A DNA stretch of 64,000 nucleotides, taken from Cutibacterium sp. GTDB taxonomy: Bacteria; Actinomycetota; Actinomycetes; Propionibacteriales; Propionibacteriaceae. Shown here in pieces: positions 58,930 to 64,000 of this stretch. The stretch lies in NCBI RefSeq assembly GCF_030525615.1, contig NZ_JAUNEJ010000001.1, positions 1 to 64,000 of the forward strand. The letters are read 5' to 3'. A model generated the notes under the pieces. The model had not been told where the DNA came from, ran no database searches, and was given only the letters and a program-made list of their open reading frames with translations. A program made the position numbers and the translations under genes. Position 1 is the first letter of the stretch. The number at the start of each line of letters is the position of its first letter.

Positions 58930-59601
58930 ATGCTTCTCCAGAATGAACGTGAGAACATCTGTGATATATGTGCTCGCCTGGTTGCCGATAAATTAGTAGT
59001 CGCGACTGCCGGAAACGTATCAGTGCGTCAAGGTGACCTTGTGGCAATTACCCCATCTGGTCTCCCTTATGACGAGATCCGTCCTGATTTGGTGTCCGTT
59101 GTCGATTTCAGTACCGGAAAAGAGGTTGATGGGCCTCTCGCGCCCGCTAGTGAACTGGGTCTTCATCTGACTGCTATGAGGGTGACCGGGGAGAAAGCCG
59201 TTGTGCATACCCATTCGCCAGCTGCAACGGCAGTGGCTTGTCTTGACGGAGTTACAAAGCTCCCTGCCATTCATTACTACATTTGTATGTTTGGCGGTTC
59301 GGATGTGCGAGTGGCTGATTACGCCATTTATGGATCTACTGAGCTTGCGCAAAATGTAGCAAAGGCTCTGGAAGGTCGCACAGCCGCCCTCATGAGCAAC
59401 CATGGATCGGTTGTTGCTGGATCCGATCTCGATACGGCATATACTCGCGCCCAAGAACTCGAATGGGTATGTTCACTCTATCTTCGCACTACTCAATCCG
59501 GGCCTGCCAAGATTCTCAGTGACGCGCAGATTGAAGCAGTAGCGATGAAGATTCGAGATACGGGATATGGACAGTCGGCTCCGCATGAGGATGAGGCGTA
59601 G
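58930..59601 (+). CDS. fucA: class II aldolase, L-fuculose-1-phosphate aldolase
   Basis: Zinc-dependent aldolase of about 223 residues, splitting fuculose 1-phosphate into dihydroxyacetone phosphate and L-lactaldehyde. Catalytic Glu in PASELGLHLT, zinc histidines in VVHTHSP and SNHGSVV; TAGNVSVR and ITPSGLPYDEIRP near the N-terminus are typical. The start at 58930 (MLLQNERE) has an AAGGGG site; the open frame extends upstream to 58867. The class alone also fits rhamnulose or ribulose phosphate aldolases; the fuc neighbours decide for FucA. Confidence 0.85.
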   Translation: MLLQNERENICDICARLVADKLVVATAGNVSVRQGDLVAITPSGLPYDEIRPDLVSVVDFSTGKEVDGPLAPASELGLHLTAMRVTGEKAVVHTHSPAATAVACLDGVTKLPAIHYYICMFGGSDVRVADYAIYGSTELAQNVAKALEGRTAALMSNHGSVVAGSDLDTAYTRAQELEWVCSLYLRTTQSGPAKILSDAQIEAVAMKIRDTGYGQSAPHEDEA

Positions 59602-60216
59602 ATGGGGTTTGAATCCGTCTGCGTCGATGAGTGATCTGTTGATACGGTGGGGCTAGGTTACCGAGTCCAAACGCTGTTCGGCGTAAGCGTTGTAGGCGGC
59701 GACGGTGTCTTGATACGCGGTGTTCCATGTGGTCATCGGTAGATAACACCTTGTTTAGGTGTGTTTGTTGTCGGCCGGCGAGCAGATTGGTGGGTGTTCT
59801 TGTATCCGGTGAATCCGTCGGTCGGCCACCACCTTGATCCCAGCGTCACGCCTGAAGTCGGGCAGCATGGCAAGTTATGAACAGCTGCTTGGACCGTACC
59901 TGGGGCGATGTCGAGCAGCCAGCCAAGCTGATGCTGTTTTGCGCCAGGGCTACCTGATGGTCACGGTCGCATGACTGTTATCAGCAGTGCACGATTTCAC
60001 ATATACCCACATCTGCCGCATTGGTAGCGTAAAAAACTCAGTAGCAACACGGTCGGCCGTCATCACGCCACGGACATGCTAGCAGGTCACCATTCCCCGG
60101 GTTCCGCAGTGGTGACACCACTCTCATACAGCCTGGCGACCTGGAAGGCTAGCAGTTTCCTAAAAGAGTCGACGTCTTGAATAGTGACTTCTGAGGCCGC
60201 TACCTGAGTGCACCCT
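59602..60216. other. 615-base convergent intergenic region with ISL3 debris
   Basis: Lies between the convergent fucA and fucP genes. Apart from the ISL3 scrap listed separately (59790-59925) I see no gene; short open frames such as that ending at 59516 on the minus strand overlap fucA and look random. The stretch 60080-60216 continues the minus-strand 3' flank of fucP. Confidence 0.5.
59790..59925 (-). pseudogene. ISL3-family transposase fragment (third copy)
   Basis: Read on the minus strand, GWLLDIAPGTVQAAVHNL and then DGFTGYKN (one frame) with RRDAGIKVVA in a second frame match, in order, the mid-domain of ISL3 transposases (LLDMVEGRS ... WREGIEVVAMDGFTGFK). The same DRFTGY stretch is visible in the first copy. 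Only this part survives; frameshifted and without ends. Confidence 0.5.
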
Positions 60217-61536
60217 TCATTGCAAAGAGCTGCAATGTGCTGAAATAGCTTGGTGTTCATGCCGCAAGGTATACCAGCCGTAGCTTGCCACGATAGCGAA
60301 ACAGAAAGCCACCACGACATATGAGAAGGACGCTGAAGTATGATCTAGTACCCACGCTTGAACCGGAGGCATAAGTGCTCCACCGATAATGGCCATGACT
60401 AAGCCTGCGGCGCCGAATTTGGTGTCCGGACCCAGTCCCTTTAACGCTTCACCGTAGATGGTGGGAAACAGCAATGATATGCATCCTGATAGCAAAACAA
60501 TGGCGACAGCTCCTGCGATGTTAACGCTAGTCATCGCGAAGATGACGAGGAAAACACCTATGAGGCACATAGTGACCATAAGCTTCCGAGCATCAAAACG
60601 CCCCATTAATGCCACCATAGCGAACCTCATAATGAGAAAGATGATAAGGCTTGTTTGCAGCCAATATCCGGCAACCTTGTCAGATACTCCAAGTGCTTCA
60701 GTGACATAGTGTAATGTGTATGTCCAAATACACGTTTGCGCAGCAATGTTAAAGAACTGGGCGACGACGCCAAAACTGTATTTCTTGTTGCCGAGGAGCC
60801 GGAGCAGGCGATCCTTGCGACCACTCTGGATAACACCTTCGTCACGCCCGGTGAGCTTTATTCTAGAAATTCCAAGGGCTAGTACAATATATAGGATGCC
60901 GAGACCAACATAAGGCCACATGACAGCCTGAAGTTGATCGCTTTGCATTGCGAGCATTTCTTGTTGACCCATAGAGTCGCGTTCGGCCGCACTTAATGGA
61001 TGAACGCGGGGTAAGATGAATAAGGTCGCAATGAGCACGCCAAGGTTCGATCCAATTGGATTGAAGGCTTGGGCAAAGTTCAGCCGACGGGTGGCCGTGT
61101 CTTCTGGTCCCATTACCATGACAAAAGGGTTAGCACTCGTTTCGAGAATAGATAATCCTCCAGCCAAAACAAACAGCGCCGCAAGGAATGCACCATACGT
61201 CATCATCTTAGATGCAGGAATAAACAGCAATGCCCCGCAGGCGGCCAGAGAGAGTCCGATGAGGACACCACCTTTGTAACCAATCCTGCTGTTTATGAGG
61301 GCAGCTGGAATGGCCAAACAGAAATATGCTAGATAGTATGCGAACTGCACTAGGGATGATTCTAGGTTAGTCATCGAAAAAATCGACTTGAACACCTTGA
61401 CAAGGGGAGCCGTTAGATCTGTCGACATACCCCAGGCCGCAAAACAGCATACGAGAAGAATGAAAGGAATCAGCATCCCTTTGTTGAGGAAGTGGGGGGG
61501 GGTTCTATAGACGACATGTTTTTCATCAGATAACAC
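60217..61536 (-). CDS. fucP: L-fucose:H+ symporter FucP (MFS)
   Basis: Twelve-segment major facilitator protein of about 439 residues closely resembling FucP: FAAWGMSTDLTAPLVKVFKS, SSLVQFAYYLAYFCLAIPAAL and ILETSANPFVMVMG. It imports free L-fucose with protons. Its start (61536) lies 11 bases inside the fucU 3' end, so translation is coupled. Codons 12-15 contain a run of nine C (nine G on the plus strand, 61494-61502); a length change would frameshift the protein after RT, although an in-frame Met at residue 21 (MLIPFILLV) might allow reinitiation. Confidence 0.92.
   Translation of the reverse strand: MLSDEKHVVYRTPPHFLNKGMLIPFILLVCCFAAWGMSTDLTAPLVKVFKSIFSMTNLESSLVQFAYYLAYFCLAIPAALINSRIGYKGGVLIGLSLAACGALLFIPASKMMTYGAFLAALFVLAGGLSILETSANPFVMVMGPEDTATRRLNFAQAFNPIGSNLGVLIATLFILPRVHPLSAAERDSMGQQEMLAMQSDQLQAVMWPYVGLGILYIVLALGISRIKLTGRDEGVIQSGRKDRLLRLLGNKKYSFGVVAQFFNIAAQTCIWTYTLHYVTEALGVSDKVAGYWLQTSLIIFLIMRFAMVALMGRFDARKLMVTMCLIGVFLVIFAMTSVNIAGAVAIVLLSGCISLLFPTIYGEALKGLGPDTKFGAAGLVMAIIGGALMPPVQAWVLDHTSASFSYVVVAFCFAIVASYGWYTLRHEHQAISAHCSSLQ
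61494..61502 (-). repeat. C9 homopolymer near the fucP start
   Basis: Nine consecutive C in the coding strand within the first 15 codons of fucP, encoding Thr-Pro-Pro-His. The current length leaves the gene in frame. Confidence 0.9.
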
Positions 61537-61954
61537 CTTTACGTAATATCACATTTCCATAGAGGGCTGTTTCGCCAGTGACTAATACGGCATACACCTC
61601 CCTGGTGTGACGGTAAAACTCGGTACGTTCGAACATCTTTACGTGGACTGGGCCAGCCGCTGTCTCAGCTTCATTCCAGATCTTCTCGTAAACGTTCCAG
61701 ATGTCGGGACGAGGATCGCTACCGACTGTCGCCATGAGGCCAACCTGGTAATCCGAGTAGCGGTCCAGAGGCATCAGAGTAAGGATGTCGCGCAGAATAT
61801 CTGGAATACCTAAACCGTCTGCACGGACTACTCGATCGGAGTAGGTATGGGCTGGAAAGTTGGCGTCACCGAGAACTATCTCGTCACCGTGCCCCATCTG
61901 CATAAGGACTTTAACTAAATCGGGGGACAGAGTTTTCGGAATGTTGCGAAGCAT
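61526..61954 (-). CDS. fucU: L-fucose mutarotase
   Basis: RbsD/FucU-family protein of about 142 residues that interconverts alpha- and beta-L-fucose so that the right anomer reaches the isomerase. Signature features: MLRNIPKTLSPDLVKVLMQM, GHGDEIVLGDANFPAH with the active-site His and Asp, and the C-terminal VLVTGETALYGNVILRKGV. Length is normal. Third gene of fucI-fucK-fucU-fucP on the minus strand. Confidence 0.94.
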   Translation of the reverse strand: MLRNIPKTLSPDLVKVLMQMGHGDEIVLGDANFPAHTYSDRVVRADGLGIPDILRDILTLMPLDRYSDYQVGLMATVGSDPRPDIWNVYEKIWNEAETAAGPVHVKMFERTEFYRHTREVYAVLVTGETALYGNVILRKGVI

Positions 61955-62071
61955 CGTTGCTCCTAATTCGAGTGATATATTTAGTGTTTTTGATTTGTGG
62001 ATTGCGGACCCTAGTGCTGTATCACGAACGGGTCATGCACGTAGCCGTCGTAAAGGTGTGCGCGATGGCCG

Positions 62072-63535
62072 CTATTGCTGTACTGGAAGCACCTCTCGGA
62101 GTTTTTCGCGCATAGCATCGAAGGGTGCTGGATCACCAGGCTCAATCACCTTTTGCTCGATCGATGCGGCCACAACATTTGTGCGGTCGCTTGGTTTGAT
62201 GAAGTCAGCCGTCTCGAACTGGCACAAAAGGTTTCCCAAGCAACTTGCTTCGGTCGCGGTCGTGATGACTGGGCGGCGGCATGCCGACGCGGTGGCAGCC
62301 ATAAGCATGCCGTTTTGGATTCCGCCTCCCATGGCCATGATGGGGTCTGTAGAATCCAGCTGAGAACCTACAACTCGGCCAAGGCAGTTAACGACATCCG
62401 CGTGAGCACATGCCAGGGACTCGACGATCAGACGAACCATTTGAGCACGGTCGCGCGGTTTAACGCCGTAGTGTTCATCACACCACTTGCTTATTTTGAG
62501 CGGCATCCCCCCCGGTCGCACGAATGCCTCGTCATCAGGATCGATAATTACCCCTAAAGAAGAGCTATTTTGAGCCTCGGCTAATAGTTTAGTGATAGCA
62601 GTTTCGTTCCAGTAACGTTGACATTCCTGAAGGAGCCATAGACCCGTGAGGTTGCGTAAGATCCGGATTCCTCCGTCGGTGCGCACCTCGTTTGTGAGTC
62701 CCGCATCGTGGGCTTCGTCGGTCACCAAGGGCTTGGGGATTGTTGCCCCCATGAGGCTCCACGAACCGCATGACAGGAATAATCGGACGTCGTTTTTTCC
62801 TAGGCCCAGGGCATGCACCGCGCAAGCGGTGTCGTGACCGCCGCAATGGATGATGGGAGATCCGTGAACTGTAGTTCCGGCTATTGTTGATTCCGGGACC
62901 AGATCTGGCAACCATTCACGAGGAATGTCAAGGGCCTCAAGGACCGGAGTGGACCACTGACTGGCGCTGGGAACGGCGAACCCCGTGGATGAGCCGATAG
63001 CCCGTCCAACCGCCGGTGGGGCACCTAGTAGGTAGGCGACCAGATCGGGCATAGGCAGTACGGTTGCAACAGCCTGACGTAGTTGCGGTTGCTCAGCGAG
63101 ATCAGCAAAGATCTGGTAGGTCGTGTTGATCTCCTGAGGTTGGATTCCCGTGCTTTCCCAGGCAGTCCTACGGGGTAACCGACGATCAACCTCAGCGGCA
63201 TATTTCGACATACGTGTGTCTCGATAAGCTCGTGGTGGTCGAAGCAGATGCCCAGAATGGTCGATGAGGCCGTAATCGACTCCCCACGTATCGACGCCAA
63301 TACTTACTGGGGGTCGTCCCAGCATTTCGGTGGCACAGTCGAACCCCTCGTGGATGGCGGACATAATACGGCCTATATCCCACACTAGGTGGCCGTTCAT
63401 CTTGCAGGCTTCGTGGTTAACGCGCAACACTTCTCGTGTAGTGATCCGTTGCCCGTCAAAAATCCCAAGAATCCCTCGTACCGAACTTGATCCGAGGTCG
63501 AAGGCGAGGGCAGCGGGTCGCGATGCCCTCGCCAT
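62072..63535 (-). CDS. fucK: L-fuculokinase of the rhamnulokinase-like FGGY family
   Basis: Sugar kinase of about 487 residues, inferred to phosphorylate L-fuculose. ATP-fold blocks: ALAFDLGSSSVRGILG, catalytic region SIGVDTWGVDYGLID, IIHCGGHDTACAVHALG and MGGGIQNGMLMAATA. The sequence is of the RhaB subgroup rather than E. coli FucK type, so specificity rests on its place between fucI and fucU. Start taken at ATG 63535 (MARASRPA); ATGs at 63589 and 63583 lie upstream in frame, just after the fucI stop, and may be used instead. Confidence 0.82.
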   Translation of the reverse strand: MARASRPAALAFDLGSSSVRGILGIFDGQRITTREVLRVNHEACKMNGHLVWDIGRIMSAIHEGFDCATEMLGRPPVSIGVDTWGVDYGLIDHSGHLLRPPRAYRDTRMSKYAAEVDRRLPRRTAWESTGIQPQEINTTYQIFADLAEQPQLRQAVATVLPMPDLVAYLLGAPPAVGRAIGSSTGFAVPSASQWSTPVLEALDIPREWLPDLVPESTIAGTTVHGSPIIHCGGHDTACAVHALGLGKNDVRLFLSCGSWSLMGATIPKPLVTDEAHDAGLTNEVRTDGGIRILRNLTGLWLLQECQRYWNETAITKLLAEAQNSSSLGVIIDPDDEAFVRPGGMPLKISKWCDEHYGVKPRDRAQMVRLIVESLACAHADVVNCLGRVVGSQLDSTDPIMAMGGGIQNGMLMAATASACRRPVITTATEASCLGNLLCQFETADFIKPSDRTNVVAASIEQKVIEPGDPAPFDAMREKLREVLPVQQ

Positions 63536-63593
63536 TTTAGGTCCATCCGCCTTTCTGGGGCGATGAGGGCCCTTGACATCCATCGTCATAACG

Positions 63594-64000
63594 TCACCGG
63601 TAAATCGGTCCGAAATTCTTGCAAGCGCGGAAATCAGCACCTTCAAGGTCGGAAGTCCCAAACGAGACCCACGACTTTGGACGGAAGATCTTTTCACGAG
63701 GAACGTTATGCATGTAGACCGGAATCCTCAGCATTGAAGCCAGGGTTATGAGGTCTGCACCAAAGTGTCCATAACCGGTAGCGGTGTGATTCGCACCCCA
63801 ATTGGCCATCCAGTCATACACGGAGGTGAAAGCACCTTCGCCAGTGACTCTCGGCACGAAGAAGGTGGTTGGCCACGTTGGGTCAGTGCGTTCTTCGATC
63901 TCGCGTCGCACCTCGTCCGGAAGACCAATAGTCCAGCCCTCAGCGATCTGGAGCACCGGACCCTGGCCTGCGACAAAGTTGAGACGAGAAGCGGTTACGG
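63594..64000 (-). CDS. fucI: L-fucose isomerase, C-terminal part (cut by window edge)
   Basis: The last 134 or so residues of L-fucose isomerase, which converts fucose to fuculose. [59 protein letters not shown] and [12 protein letters not shown] match the C-terminal domain of the family, with the metal-site histidine in YGHFGAD-type sequence. The gene continues beyond 64000. First visible gene of the minus-strand fuc operon; its stop is a few bases before possible fucK starts. Confidence 0.93.
   Translation of the reverse strand, partial: VTASRLNFVAGQGPVLQIAEGWTIGLPDEVRREIEERTDPTWPTTFFVPRVTGEGAFTSVYDWMANWGANHTATGYGHFGADLITLASMLRIPVYMHNVPREKIFRPKSWVSFGTSDLEGADFRACKNFGPIYR

Overview
The window reads as chromosomal DNA of a high-GC Actinomycetota of the propionibacterial type, most like Cutibacterium. 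The main reasons are the two-subunit adenosylcobalamin-dependent methylmalonyl-CoA mutase (mutA-mutB) with its chaperone GTPase meaB behind a cobalamin riboswitch, which is the core of propionic fermentation, and a housekeeping block (greA, DUF4307, DUF255 protein, short-chain cis-prenyltransferase, hemolysin III, phoH, DUF4245, xseB-xseA, ispH, ychF) in an order I recall from Mycobacterium tuberculosis around Rv1080c-Rv1112. Genus and species are inference; no rRNA or other species marker is present.

Layout. 1-9.7 kb: acetyltransferase, GtrA-like membrane protein, OPT oligopeptide transporter, aldo/keto reductase with msrA, a methionine/alanine importer (metP) with its 34-residue small subunit (metS), ung, an AI-2E-family permease and a DUF4097-like protein. 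9.7-22.9 kb: the conserved actinobacterial block, with phoH broken by a frameshift and C-terminal loss, and no mca gene at its expected place. 23.4-31.4 kb: a more A/T-rich accessory island holding an amino-acid ABC importer with a C26 glutamine-amidotransferase-like hydrolase, a decayed ISL3 transposase, a lone arginine deiminase, a PanG-like reductase followed by a broken panB, a second ISL3 scrap, and a 100-bp repeat found behind both scraps. 31.5-49 kb: core genes again, namely HAD phosphatase, PTH2 peptidyl-tRNA hydrolase, ACT regulator, aldo/keto reductase, tpx, amino-acid permease, GH13 enzyme, ugd, alpha/beta hydrolase, the riboswitch-mutA-mutB-meaB cluster, an S4 protein and a second amino-acid ABC importer.

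49-64 kb is a fucose/fucosylated-glycan utilisation locus. A LacI regulator faces a sugar ABC importer (binding protein and two permeases), followed by a cytoplasmic GH29 alpha-L-fucosidase, a decayed class II aldolase, a 990-residue secreted glycosidase-like protein with a broken cell-wall sorting signal, and an L-fuculose-phosphate aldolase. On the opposite strand lie fucI (cut by the window edge), a RhaB-like fuculokinase, fucU and fucP. Inferred flow: host glycans are trimmed outside, fucosyl-oligosaccharides enter through the ABC importer and free fucose through FucP, fucose is released by GH29, and FucU, FucI, FucK and FucA carry it to dihydroxyacetone phosphate and lactaldehyde. Both importers carry a 9-base G/C homopolymer early in a coding region (in the binding protein and in fucP), which suggests that uptake may be phase variable. 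This is the part of the window most worth following up.
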